From: an uncultured bacterium
GTDB taxonomy: Bacteria > Verrucomicrobiota > Lentisphaeria > Oligosphaerales > Oligosphaeraceae
DNA: 32,395 nt
Reading direction: 5' to 3'
Assembly (NCBI GenBank): GCA_902776645.1
Contig: CACYQT010000060.1
Span: 1-32,395 of the forward strand
In this document: positions 7,289 through 17,000 of the stretch, piece after piece
How the letters are laid out: every line of letters starts with the position of its first letter
Position numbering within the stretch: the stretch's first letter is position 1
The notes under the pieces: model-generated
What the model was told of the DNA's origin: nothing
The model's database searches: none
Seen by the model: only the letters and a program-made list of their open reading frames with translations
Translations under genes and position numbers: made by a program

Positions 7289-8839
7289 ATGAAAATTGTA
7301 ACAGTTTCTGAAATGCGGCGGCTGGAGGCCGAGGCGATGAGACGCGCGGCGGACGGCCGCGCGGACGGCATTTCCGGAGCGGACATGATGGAGCTGGCCG
7401 GAAGCGGGGCGGTGCTCCGCCTGATGCAATGGATCGACGGCTGGCCCGCCAGGCAGCGCCTGCGGATTGTCGTATTGGCCGGAAAAGGCAACAACGGCGG
7501 CGACTCATGGGTGGTCGCGCGGTTTCTGCAGCGCGAATGCAAGATTCCCGTGACGCTCTACAGCGTCTGCGAAATCGATGACTTGAAGGGCGACGCGAAG
7601 CATCATGCGGAAATCGCGAAACATGTCGTGGACGCCGAAGAAGGCGTGATGGAACTGCCGCCGTCCGCCCTGTCGGCTGGCTCCGTCATCGTCGACGGCC
7701 TGTTGGGAACAGGCCTGAAAGGCGCTCCGCAAGGCGCTTACCAACGGATTATCAAGCAGATAAACGAATCCAACCTGCCGGTCATGGCGTTGGACGTGCC
7801 GTCCGGTCTGGATGCCGACACGGGGGACGGCAAGGAGGCCGTCGTCGCGGATCTGACGGTGACGATGGGCTTCCCGAAACAGGGCATGTTTTTGAAGGAC
7901 GGCCCGTCGGTCTGCGGCCGCGTGGAAGTCGTCGGCATCAATCTGCCGCAGGATTTGGCCGATGGCGCGAATGCGGCCGCGGAGGCGTTCGGACTGGAGG
8001 AGGCGCGACGGCTGGTAACCCGCCGTCGCGCAGACGGTTACAAAGGGACTTACGGCCATCTGCTCGTCTTGGGCGGCAGCGGTGGCTATGTCGGCGCCCC
8101 GATTCTGAGCGCTATGGGCGGCGTCCGCGGCGGTGCGGGGCTCGTGACGCTGGGCGTTCCGGGCGGCTGTCTGGCGAATCCGCCGTTGGCGTCGTTGATT
8201 TTCCGTCGGCTGGGCGCCGCCGACGACCGCTGTTTCAAGGCTTCGATGGCGGAAGAACTCTATACCTTATTATATAATAAGACGGCGGCGGCCTACGGGC
8301 CGGGCACCGCCGGCGAGGCGGATCCACGGATTCTGGAGGAACTGCTGAAGACGGATCTCCCGTTGGTGATCGACGCCGACGGGCTGCGTCTTCTGGCGAA
8401 GAATCCGCAGTTGCTGCCGCGCAAAAGCGGCGAAACGGTCCTGACGCCGCATCTCGGCGAGATGAAGGCGTTGATGGACGGCTTCGGGCTGGACGAATCG
8501 AAACCGCCAATGACGCAGGCCGTCGAACTGGCGGAACGGCTCCGCTGCGTCGTCGTCCTGAAAGGGCGGTTCACCATCGTGGCGGAGCCGAACGGACGGA
8601 TGACGCTGAACATGAGCGGCGGCCCCGCGCTGTCGACGGCCGGTTCGGGCGACGTGCTGACCGGCCTGATCGGCGCCCTGCTTGCGCAGGGCATGGCGGC
8701 GGCGGACGCCGCCCGGCTGGGCGTCTTCCTCCACGGGCTGGCCGGCGATTTGTGGAAAGGCGCGCAACGCGCCATGTCCGCCGACGATCTGGCGGACATG
8801 ATCAGCCCCGCATGGAAGGAAATCTCCGCCATCAGCTAA
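7289..8839 (+). CDS. nnr: Bifunctional NAD(P)H-hydrate epimerase / ADP-dependent (S)-NAD(P)H-hydrate dehydratase
   Basis: A 516-aa fusion that repairs damaged (hydrated) NADH and NADPH. The N-terminal YjeF-N epimerase domain shows VVLAGKGNNGGDSWVVARFL near residues 56-75 and ALDVPSGLDADTG near 170. The C-terminal dehydratase of the ribokinase-like fold starts near 240 with KGTYGHLLVLGGSGGYVGAP and has the catalytic-site signature TAGSGDVLTG near 451-460. Both halves look complete, as in E. coli Nnr. The ribosome site AAAGGGG is strong. A GC-rich double palindrome follows the stop. Confidence 0.95.
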   Translation: MKIVTVSEMRRLEAEAMRRAADGRADGISGADMMELAGSGAVLRLMQWIDGWPARQRLRIVVLAGKGNNGGDSWVVARFLQRECKIPVTLYSVCEIDDLKGDAKHHAEIAKHVVDAEEGVMELPPSALSAGSVIVDGLLGTGLKGAPQGAYQRIIKQINESNLPVMALDVPSGLDADTGDGKEAVVADLTVTMGFPKQGMFLKDGPSVCGRVEVVGINLPQDLADGANAAAEAFGLEEARRLVTRRRADGYKGTYGHLLVLGGSGGYVGAPILSAMGGVRGGAGLVTLGVPGGCLANPPLASLIFRRLGAADDRCFKASMAEELYTLLYNKTAAAYGPGTAGEADPRILEELLKTDLPLVIDADGLRLLAKNPQLLPRKSGETVLTPHLGEMKALMDGFGLDESKPPMTQAVELAERLRCVVVLKGRFTIVAEPNGRMTLNMSGGPALSTAGSGDVLTGLIGALLAQGMAAADAARLGVFLHGLAGDLWKGAQRAMSADDLADMISPAWKEISAIS

Positions 8840-8841
8840 TA

Positions 8842-8868
8842 GCGGGAGGGCCCCGCTCCCGCGGGGCC
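8842..8868 (+). terminator. GC-rich overlapping hairpins after the NAD(P)HX repair gene
   Basis: GGCCCCGC (8849-8856) pairs with GCGGGGCC (8861-8868) around TCCC. An alternative stem pairs GCGGGAG (8842-8848) with CTCCCGC (8856-8862). No immediate T-run follows; a T7 lies about 35 bp on. It probably marks the transcript end but is not a textbook terminator. Confidence 0.45.
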
Positions 8869-9014
8869 GGATGCGTTGCGGGGCCGGACTTCATAGAAAC
8901 TTCATTTTTTTGCGTTTTTCACATGATGATTGTTTGCTTTTTAGCAAAACCTATGCTAATGTTAAATGATGTACTAGATTCGTTAAAATCTTAATCAAAA
9001 ATTAAGGCGTAGAT

Positions 9015-11252
9015 ATGAAGTTCGACAATCCAAAGCGTTTGATTCTGGCGTTGTTCATGGCCTGCATGTCGGTCCTCTTTGCGGAAGTCCTTCATGGGCA
9101 GAACCTTGACGAAGATCTCCTCAAAGCTCTCGCCCGCCCCGTGGAGGCGAAAAGCGCCACGGAGGAGAAGGCGGCCGAGCCAACGGTCAGCAAATTCGAG
9201 CCGTATCGCACGGGCGGCGGCCATCTGGTCGAGATCGGCCCGTATCGCGTCGACAATCTCTGGCAGGGGCAGGAACGGAAGGGCGTCGTCGCGGACGACT
9301 GGCGCTATTTCATGCACGGCATGAAGGATGCCGCTTCCTATCCTCTTGCGTGGGATGAGTTTATCGATGAAGACCAGGAAAAGTATCTGGACAAGGCGAC
9401 GGTTCTGCAGACGCCGGTGAAGTTTTCCAACGTCCCGCCGATCGTCCTGAATGGCGGCGAATCGATGATTCCCGCGAAGCCGTTGGTTTCGCTGGCCAAA
9501 CTGGCGGCCTTCCGCGGCACGACGCTGCGTTTCTACATCTGGATCAAAGGCGAAGGCACGGGCTTGCGCACGTCGCTGTGGGAAGGCGCGCCGTGGCTCT
9601 GCTTCTATTTGAAGGACAGCCAGGGCTCGCTGATCGCGTCGTATCCGTCCATTTTCTGCACGCGCGGCACGTTCCCGTGGTTCTGCTACCAGATCGCCGT
9701 CGACATTCCCTACACGCTGGCGACGGCCGGCGGCACGATTGAAGCCGCGGAGGCGGTCGGAGACGAACCGGTCGTCTCATGGGCGGAAATGATCGGTCTG
9801 CGGACGGATGAGGAAACCGAGGCGGATGATGGCGAAGTCCGTCTTCCCGCTGCCGGCGGTCTGTATGTCCAGTTAAAGAATCCGGCTTCCGGAAAAGCTT
9901 GGTTCTCAACGATTTCCTATGAAAAAGCCACGGCGCAGAACACGCCGGCGAAGGACGCCATGGTCGATCCTGTGACGGGCAGTCTCGCCCCGAATCCGGA
10001 CTACGATGAATTGCCCATGCACATCTTCTTCGGATTGGCGGATTTGCGCAAATGGAACTTCCTGAAGGGCAATCATGCGTTCGGCGATTTGACGCGTCTT
10101 GACGGCCTGAAGGCCTATTTGAGAATGGCGTCCGGCGACTGGAGCCACATGCTCCACGCGGTGCCGTATCTGGTGCAGATCTACAACGTCGGCACGCAGC
10201 AGAACCAGACCCCCGAATTTGAAAAAGGCTGGCTGGAGACGCTGGGCGCCTGGCTGGAAGCCATCCGCGGCAAAACCACGGGGCTGTGGAAGCTGAACGG
10301 CCGCGACAGTCTGGAATTGACGGAGGCGATTCTCGGCAACTGCTATTCGCCGGAGAATCTCCCGCGCCCGGGCGAAGTCGCCGTTCAGACGGAATGGCTG
10401 AGCATCGGCGGCAAGCCGGTGACGAAGGCGGCGGAAATGGCCGAAGCGGTTTTGGGCGCACAGGAGCGCGCCACCGTCGAAGGCGATATGATGAAGCTGG
10501 CGGGATGGACGCGTTATGCGTTCCAGCCGAGGGATTTGAAGGCGAGCGATCCGAAGAGGATGGCGTTTGAGCTCTGTAGCTCCAACGCCGCCGTGGCGAT
10601 TCTCGCGCAATGTCTGCCGCAGGTCGACGCCGCCATGAAGAAGCGGATCAACGATTCCATGAAGAACGCATGGGAATATGCGATGCGGACGATTTTCACC
10701 AACGACGGCAAGTGGTATCAGAACGACGCCGTCCAGCAGCTGAACGGCCCCGCCTTCGCGTTGGATTTCCTGAACAGCACGCCGTGGCTTGAGCCGCGCG
10801 TCGCCACGACGGTGGATAAGCCGAAGACGAAGGTCGAATTCGTCGGCGACGGCGTCCGTGTGGCATGGGAGGATCCGGCGGACAAGGCCGTCTCGCTCCG
10901 CATCTATGCTTTGGACAAAGATTCCGACGCGTCGGTTCTCCCGACGGACCGTCTGGTCGGCGTCATCCAGAAGCCTGCGAAGGGCATCAAAGGGCTTGAT
11001 CCGTTGCTGGCGGCGAAGCAGATCTGCGAGGCCGCCCGCGAGACGTGGGGCATGACGCCGGAGAAGGCGGGCGCCGACTATCTCGCGAAGGCGATGAAGG
11101 ATCTGAATCCGCGGCTGAAGGTTTCGAAGAACAGTCTGGAAATCCAGGTGTCCCGGCCGGAATCCGCTTCCGACGCGGTGTTCTGGGTTGTCGCCGTGCA
11201 GCCGTACGGCGAGATGTCCAAACCGGTCGAAGTCGCAGAAAAAAATGATTAA
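9015..11252 (+). CDS. Secreted protein of unknown function, 745 aa
   Basis: I do not recognise this family. There is an N-terminal signal peptide (KRLILALFMACMSVLFAEVLHGQ, cleavage likely near residue 29). Residues 60-290 are beta-rich with many Trp and Gly, in the style of a carbohydrate-binding jelly roll; 320-600 look helical; 615-660 and the C-terminus resemble fibronectin-III-like strands (VEFVGDGVRVAWEDPAD ... LRIYALDKD). A polysaccharide-handling role is possible but no catalytic motif is seen. The ATG has AAGGCG upstream, and a small palindrome TTTGCT-TTTT-AGCAAA sits at 8933-8948 in the leader. The stop TAA lies in the first of four TGATTAA heptamers. It directly precedes the pseudopilin operon but is separated from it by palindromic repeats. 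Confidence 0.8.
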   Translation: MKFDNPKRLILALFMACMSVLFAEVLHGQNLDEDLLKALARPVEAKSATEEKAAEPTVSKFEPYRTGGGHLVEIGPYRVDNLWQGQERKGVVADDWRYFMHGMKDAASYPLAWDEFIDEDQEKYLDKATVLQTPVKFSNVPPIVLNGGESMIPAKPLVSLAKLAAFRGTTLRFYIWIKGEGTGLRTSLWEGAPWLCFYLKDSQGSLIASYPSIFCTRGTFPWFCYQIAVDIPYTLATAGGTIEAAEAVGDEPVVSWAEMIGLRTDEETEADDGEVRLPAAGGLYVQLKNPASGKAWFSTISYEKATAQNTPAKDAMVDPVTGSLAPNPDYDELPMHIFFGLADLRKWNFLKGNHAFGDLTRLDGLKAYLRMASGDWSHMLHAVPYLVQIYNVGTQQNQTPEFEKGWLETLGAWLEAIRGKTTGLWKLNGRDSLELTEAILGNCYSPENLPRPGEVAVQTEWLSIGGKPVTKAAEMAEAVLGAQERATVEGDMMKLAGWTRYAFQPRDLKASDPKRMAFELCSSNAAVAILAQCLPQVDAAMKKRINDSMKNAWEYAMRTIFTNDGKWYQNDAVQQLNGPAFALDFLNSTPWLEPRVATTVDKPKTKVEFVGDGVRVAWEDPADKAVSLRIYALDKDSDASVLPTDRLVGVIQKPAKGIKGLDPLLAAKQICEAARETWGMTPEKAGADYLAKAMKDLNPRLKVSKNSLEIQVSRPESASDAVFWVVAVQPYGEMSKPVEVAEKND

Positions 11253-11273
11253 TGATTAATGATTAATGATTAA
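11246..11273. repeat. TGATTAA heptamer x4 containing the stop codon of the preceding gene
   Basis: Four exact copies of TGATTAA (11246-11273). The first supplies the stop (TAA, 11250-11252). Each unit carries both TGA and TAA in different frames, and the 7-nt period places stops in every forward frame. Confidence 0.95.
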
Positions 11274-11284
11274 TTGAACCCCGT

Positions 11285-11483
11285 AGGGGCGGCAGGATCC
11301 CAGCCGTGGGTGAAGAGAGTGCCATAGGCACGAACGTAACCCACGGGAGACAGGGGCGGCAGGATCCCAGCCGTGGGTGAAGAGAGTGCCATTGGCACGA
11401 ACGTAACCCACGGCTGGCAAGAATATTGTTATCAGAACCGCGTAGCGGTGGCAAGATTTTATCCGTGGGTGACAACCCACGGA
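11285..11483. repeat. Palindromic repeat cluster (three units)
   Basis: Two near-identical 63-bp units start at 11285 and 11352, each opening AGGGGCGGCAGGATCCCAG. In each, CCGTGGGT pairs with a distant ACCCACGG, enclosing a second stem GTGCC-ATA-GGCAC (GTGCC-ATT-GGCAC in the second). A third, shorter unit is just TCCGTGGGT-GACA-ACCCACGGA (11462-11483). The second unit has the longest outer stem (CAGCCGTGGGT / ACCCACGGCTG). This resembles REP/BIME-type elements. No transposase is near. Confidence 0.85.
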
Positions 11484-11507
11484 AAACGCCTGTAAGGGCG
11501 CAACACG

Positions 11508-11530
11508 ACCGTTTTTCAATGAAAAATGGT
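11508..11530. other. Hairpin upstream of the pseudopilin operon
   Basis: ACCGTTTTTC (11508-11517) pairs with GAAAAATGGT (11521-11530) with one G-T pair and an AAT loop. No T-tract follows. 11531-11608 is purine-rich and shows nothing else. Confidence 0.4.
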
Positions 11531-11608
11531 AGTTTCTCAAAAAAGTGAAAGAAAAGGAAGAAAGGGCGTTCAAAACGTTTGGGAAAGGCAAGGCGGCTGA
11601 ATGAAAAT

Positions 11609-11636
11609 TTGGCATGTTTCTTGCTTTACAATAATG
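11609..11636 (+). promoter_or_regulatory. Candidate promoter of the pseudopilin operon
   Basis: TTGGCA (11609-11614) lies 16 bp before ATAATG (11631-11636), which is 54 bp ahead of the first pseudopilin start. It matches sigma-70 boxes only approximately. Confidence 0.3.
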
Positions 11637-11689
11637 TAACAAGAAGGAACGGTATTGCGAACGGAACCACCGAAGCAAGAGGTTATAGA

Positions 11690-12466
11690 ATGCGCAGAGT
11701 ATCTGGATTTACATTAGTGGAATTGCTGGTCGTCATCGCGATCATGGTCATCATCATGGGCTTTTCGGTGCCGATGTTCTCGAAGATTTCATTCGGCAAC
11801 GCGGTTGACGGTTCCTCCCGCATGATTTCGAGCCAGCTGTCGCTGGCCCGCGCGGAAGCCGTCGCGAAACGCCAGTATATCGCCATCGTCATGCCGGGCA
11901 AGGATTTTGATCAGCCCGCCGACGGCAAGACGACAGACGAATACCATTTCCGCGCTTTCCGCGCCGCCATCGTGGAAGAGACCGACAACAGCAAGGAATT
12001 TGAGTTTGTGAAATGGTTCCCTGGAACGGAATGGGGCTTCCTGCCGAAAGGCGCCGTCATCGCGGAAGCGGACGGCGACGGCGTGACGACCAGTTCCAGT
12101 GCGACGGGCGTTGAATGCCTGGAGGATTACAATGGAACTGAATTGAAATCACGCCATGTTGCCGAAAAATGGCTCGACGCGAACAAATTGGAAGGCGATG
12201 ACAGCAGTACGATGGTCATTGTGAAAGATGCCACTTCGGCCAAAATGGTCGATGGCAAGACGAATGACAAGGTCCGTGCCATCATCTTCCAGCCGAACGG
12301 CCGCGTCGTCGGCGGGCAGAACATGTATGTGACGTTGGTGGAAGGCGTTCCTACAGGAGACAGCTCCTTTGTTCTTGCCAACGGAAATACGAACAACATG
12401 CGGTTGATGAAGATCAACCAATATACGGGAAAAGTGACCTATCTGGATGTCAATTACGATAAATGA
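11690..12466 (+). CDS. Minor pseudopilin, GspH-like
   Basis: 258 aa. The N-terminus has the class III prepilin signal: a short basic leader MRRVSG, then cleavage before [18 protein letters not shown], with Glu5 present. ISSQLSLARAEAVAKRQYIAIVMP follows, as in GspH/FimT proteins, where this segment continues the helix into the first strand. It should be cleaved by a prepilin peptidase and incorporated at the tip of a pilus-like fibre in the inner membrane and periplasm. The ATG at 11690 is chosen over an upstream in-frame ATG (11579) because it gives a normal leader and has AAGAGG 8 bp upstream. It is the first of four genes in gspH-I-J-K order. Confidence 0.88.
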   Translation: MRRVSGFTLVELLVVIAIMVIIMGFSVPMFSKISFGNAVDGSSRMISSQLSLARAEAVAKRQYIAIVMPGKDFDQPADGKTTDEYHFRAFRAAIVEETDNSKEFEFVKWFPGTEWGFLPKGAVIAEADGDGVTTSSSATGVECLEDYNGTELKSRHVAEKWLDANKLEGDDSSTMVIVKDATSAKMVDGKTNDKVRAIIFQPNGRVVGGQNMYVTLVEGVPTGDSSFVLANGNTNNMRLMKINQYTGKVTYLDVNYDK

Positions 12467-12495
12467 TATTCGTCTCAACCAGTTGGAGATGACAC

Positions 12496-13170
12496 ATGAA
12501 TAGACGGTTTCGGCAGTACAATCTAGTTGAAGTGATTCTGGCGCTGGGCGTTGTGGCCATCGGTGTTGTGAGCATCATGGCGTTGTTCCCGATCGGGGCG
12601 TCTGCGACGCGTGACGCGGCGATGGAGACGTATTCGTCCAATGCGGCGGATGAAATGTTCCACATGATTCAGTTCATGGCGCTCAATGATGGAGACACCT
12701 TGGACGAATCATGGACCAAATGGATAAAGAACGATACGAAATTGGATACCAGCAAGCCGAACTATACCGATGACAATACGGACAAAGACAAATGGGAACG
12801 TCTTGGAGACTCCACCAAAGGCATAGACGGCAATATTTTCCAAGCGAAACCCGCCAAAAAGGGCGTGTTTCTGCTGATCAGCCATCATGATTCATCCGCG
12901 GACAAGGATGCTTCGTTGGCCGATGCGGGCGATACGGAGAGCGACAACACGATCACATATGAGATGGTTGATTTCCGTGCGGTCGTCTTGGCATGGAAGG
13001 AAAAAGTCCGCGAAGATCCGGCGGACGCCTCCAAAGACATTGGTTTTGAAGAAGCTGCGAAGCTTGTCATTGAAGTCAGTTGGCCTGAGGAAATGCCTTA
13101 TGCCGCACGCCAGAAGCGTTATTTCTCATACGAAATCGCAAAGCCTGGAGCGTTTGTGTTAGAACCCTAA
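12496..13170 (+). CDS. Minor pseudopilin, GspI/PilV-like, with atypical cleavage site
   Basis: 224 aa. The N-terminal helix YNLVEVILALGVVAIGVVSIM is a pilin helix with Glu5, but the residue before the expected cut is Gln, not the usual Gly, and +1 is Tyr rather than Phe or Met. The body (50-224) is polar and Asp/Lys-rich, with SWPEEMPYAARQ near the end. Position second in the cassette and the LFPIGASATRDAAMETYSSNAADEMF region fit GspI-type proteins, which nucleate the tip complex with GspJ and GspK. Ribosome site TTGGAG, gap of 29 bp to the gene before. Whether it is processed by a standard peptidase is open. Confidence 0.82.
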   Translation: MNRRFRQYNLVEVILALGVVAIGVVSIMALFPIGASATRDAAMETYSSNAADEMFHMIQFMALNDGDTLDESWTKWIKNDTKLDTSKPNYTDDNTDKDKWERLGDSTKGIDGNIFQAKPAKKGVFLLISHHDSSADKDASLADAGDTESDNTITYEMVDFRAVVLAWKEKVREDPADASKDIGFEEAAKLVIEVSWPEEMPYAARQKRYFSYEIAKPGAFVLEP

Positions 13171-13208
13171 AAGACGATCAGGCAACGAGTTAATGGAGAA
13201 AACAGAAC

Positions 13209-14036
13209 ATGCTGAATAAAAACAGAACAGCGAAAAAGCGGGCTTTCACCTTGGTGGAAATCATGGTCACCATGGCCATTCTCGTGGTCATGATGAGTTT
13301 TCTCTTCCAATATGTGATTGGCGCGCAGAGGATATTCACGTCCAGCAATCGTCAGGCCGTGCTGTTCGATGATGCGCAAATCGTTCTTGGCCTGATGGAG
13401 AACGATTTGCAGAACATGATCATCTCGAACGAACCGGGCAGGGAGATTCCCATGTTCTATAATAAAGGAGAATATTCTAGTAAGAATTACCACATTTTGA
13501 TGATGGTGACTTCCGGTGAATCCACTAAGCTTGACACTTCAAAGGAAGAGACGCTTGTCGGATATTATCTGGTCATCTATTGTTATTGCGAAGAAGACGA
13601 AAAGCTGTACCGCGTCGCCATCGACAACAAACAGGCATTGGATGAAACCAATTTGAAGCCATGGAGTTTCTTCGGGCTGGATTTTGTAGGAGAGACCACC
13701 GCTGCTGAGCGGAATGCCTTGATTACCAAATATGCCAGCGGCATGGTGACGAAGATGACATCGGACTATGAACTGATGGATGCGGTCAGCGCGTTCAGGA
13801 TCATTCCGTTGAATAATGACGATTTTGTGACGTCTGCAACTGCATTGAATAAAGGGATCGCCAAGGTTCGGCCCAATGCCATCAAGATTGAGCTGACGCT
13901 GTATGACGCCGAAAAAATAGCGGATCGTTTATCAGTATTGACCAATTCTGAAGAAGATAAAAAAGTGGCGAAAAAGCTCAAGTCAGAGAATTCCCGCCTG
14001 TTCTCCAAAGTCATTTTCTTCAATGACATGAGATAA
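13209..14036 (+). CDS. Minor pseudopilin, GspJ/PilW-like
   Basis: 275 aa. The leader MLNKNRTAKKRA is followed by FTLVEIMVTMAILVVMMSFLFQ, the pilin helix with Glu5; -1 is Ala, which some prepilin peptidases accept. The following stretch RQAVLFDDAQIVLGLMENDLQNM is the long amphipathic helix seen in GspJ/PilW proteins, and the remainder is predicted beta-rich. Third gene of the HIJK-ordered set, 38 bp after the second and 17 bp before the fourth. Expected to sit just below GspK in the pseudopilus tip. Confidence 0.85.
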   Translation: MLNKNRTAKKRAFTLVEIMVTMAILVVMMSFLFQYVIGAQRIFTSSNRQAVLFDDAQIVLGLMENDLQNMIISNEPGREIPMFYNKGEYSSKNYHILMMVTSGESTKLDTSKEETLVGYYLVIYCYCEEDEKLYRVAIDNKQALDETNLKPWSFFGLDFVGETTAAERNALITKYASGMVTKMTSDYELMDAVSAFRIIPLNNDDFVTSATALNKGIAKVRPNAIKIELTLYDAEKIADRLSVLTNSEEDKKVAKKLKSENSRLFSKVIFFNDMR

Positions 14037-14053
14037 ATCAAGAGGTGATAGCC

Positions 14054-17000
14054 ATGCAAAAGACAAAAAAAGACAGACAGAATGAACGTGGTTCCGCCTT
14101 GCTGCTGGTTCTCGGTATTCTTTCATTGGTTTTGATCATGGGCATGAGTTTCGTCTTCACCGCGAGGACGGAACGCCAGGTCGCCCAGGCGAACAGCAGC
14201 CAGATGAGCGCGAAACTGATCGCGCAGTCGGCCTTGAATCGCGTCATTTCCGATATGGGGTATTATTTCCGCGACGACGACGACAAGCCGTTGGCGTATC
14301 CTTCCGTGGAACTGACGGATGACTCAGAACCGATTACCTTCGGTCTGCAGGAAGCTCCGGACAGCGACAAGGGGATACAGTTGTGCGCCGTCAGCAAAAA
14401 CCTGCATATTGGTACCATCGAAGATGACGAACAGGATCATTTCAATGATTTGCTGCACTTGGAGACATTTGATGAAACGAACGATGTCTATTATGAATCT
14501 CTGCCTCAAGTGACGCTTATCGAGAAGGTTAGCGGTAAAGAGACATTTGTGCAGCCCATCACGGTCACCTATAAGAATGCGGATGACAAGACCTGCACGG
14601 ATGTCATCGGCCGCTATGGCTACATCATTTTGGAGGAAGGCAGCAAGATCGATGTCAATTCCGCTTTGAGCTTCAGCGGAAAGGTCCCGTTCGCGCCTCT
14701 GGTAGGCGATATCTACAACAATTTGGAAATTAAGGATGTTGTTGACAATTTCAGCCGTATCGCGTCTCCTTATGATGAAGTCACTGAAACGTATGATGAG
14801 TCAGACAGCCAGGATTATGTCTATTACATCGCATTGAACAATTCAGGCAATTATGAGAAGGATGTTACCAACGGGAGCTCCGTTGAAGGCGAGAACACGG
14901 TCCGTCTCGGCTTGAGCATGGAGGAAATCCAGCTGAAGAAGAAATTCTGGGATAAATTGCCTGATGGCAGCAGCAAGGTGAAGAAGGCTCCGTGGATGTC
15001 CTACGCCCATCTGTCCAATGCCTTGGGCAAGAAGGATTTCACGAAAGAGAGCTTCAACTATACGTTCTTCAGCGGAGAAGACATCGAGGCGTTTTGGGAT
15101 GCCGATGCGAAGAAGGAACGCAACCGTTTTGATTTGACCGGCTTTACCGCTTTTGAAAAGCTGCCAGGCACTACGGATGCCAATGTCAAATATTCTGATA
15201 GAATGGAAAATAACTTCTGGGAATTGACCTCTTCGGAACAAAGCAATCTACAGGAAAACGCCAAGAAGAAGATTGACCAGTTGACTGGCACTAAACGCGC
15301 GGAATTCTGGAAAGAACTCGCCGATGGCGAGCTTGCCGTGTATTTTGACGGTAAGGAGAAAGGTTTCTGGTATGAAATGAAGGCCGATGGCACTGTGGAC
15401 ACGAATCCAAAGGAAGATACCGGTGACCAAAAATACGGTGGCATCCCGTTCCTGGACAAGATGAAGGATGACAATGATAAATCCGTTTCCGATCAGGTGG
15501 CGGCCAATCTCATTGACTACTCTGATAAAGACGATATCGCCACAACAGATTTTACTCTTGAATTAAGTCCGACGAGTGATTTTGTGGAACCTACATATTG
15601 CGGTAATGAACGCGTCCCCTATATCAACGAAATTGATTTGAAAGTGGAAATGACGCGTGATGCCAACATTTCTATGATTGGAGACACGTATAGTTTTAAA
15701 ATGAATATAAAAGCGATGGCGGAGCTCGTCAATATCTATTGCAATGGCGATAAAACTGGGGATTGTGAAGCCGTTCCAGATGATTTGCATGTTCAAATCC
15801 GCGTTATCGGTGAGTTTACGGTGACAGAAGTCAAATATGTCCTTGAATATGATCCTGCTTCGGGGCAAGCTTTTCTTAGGGAAAAGGATGGAGGAAGAAC
15901 AACTAAAACGTATCCCATGGGCGGAGATGACGGATATGTGGCCTTGACAAGCGCTAATAAAATACCGAATTTCCATCTGGGTTATCAGGTCATGGAATTG
16001 AATGGACAAGTGTTTCCTAAAGAAGGCCAGACAAACAACGATTTCCCGCAACCTGTCGAGTTACAGGCAGCTGGTGCGGATGAAGTGAAATACTTTTTCA
16101 GTTATAAAATTTCTCAGATAATCGCAATCGTTTATAAAGATACGGCAAAGAACGATACCTTGTGTGATGTCGCCTTCTTCCCGAAAGAAGCCGCAAATTA
16201 TTATGAATTGCTTGAAGCAGACGCATATTCTCCCACGACGACGACGTTCACCGGACCTTATATCCTGACCATGCAGGCCAATGATCCGCGTTGCAATCTG
16301 ATTGCCAAGAAGAACGACACGGGTTGGGATGAAAAGCTCTGGAAGATTGAGAAGTATGATGCCGATGCTGGAACCGAACCGGAAGATACGTTGGGTGACG
16401 ATGAAAAAGGACGCGATAACAGCAATTTCAAGACAGCAGTCGCTGATTTGGAGGGCAAGCCCAACGACAAGGATTGGGAGCATGACGTGACGTTTGAGGG
16501 CAGCAATACGCGTAGCTTCTCGACGGCATACATCCGCAACGCTCCGATGCAGTCCTTGTGGGAGCTTGGCGCCATCCATCGTGGCGCGCCCTACCAGACG
16601 ATTAACCTTAAGAAATTCAAGGATCCAAATGCGCCAGATGATCCAGCGGCTCCAGCAGGATCTACAGTCGGCAAATATTCAGGTGGTGACGCCGCCATTC
16701 TGGACTATGTGAAGATTGGTCCTCTGCGCTTCGCTAAAGGACGCGTCAATGCGAATACGCGTAATCTTGGCGCCATCGACCTTCTCTTGAAGGATATTGA
16801 GGGTGAGACATACGATGGCGAAGATTTGCCGTCCGGCGATTCCGTCAAGTATAATTTGACTATCGATGCAGATGATCTGGCGGATACGGACAAATATCCT
16901 GTATCATTCAATCGCGGCGTGATGGCGAACCTCCTGTTCGACATGCTGGACAGCGATGTCAAGACGGACCGTGACGCGGAGGCCCTGATCGGCAAGACCG

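Noticed and set aside
11579..11689. Longer N-terminus for the GspH-like protein
   Set aside because: It would put 37 residues before the leader, has no ribosome site, and covers the likely promoter.
14045..14053. GTG start for the GspK-like gene
   Set aside because: The GTG is inside the Shine-Dalgarno itself; the ATG 9 bp later has proper spacing.
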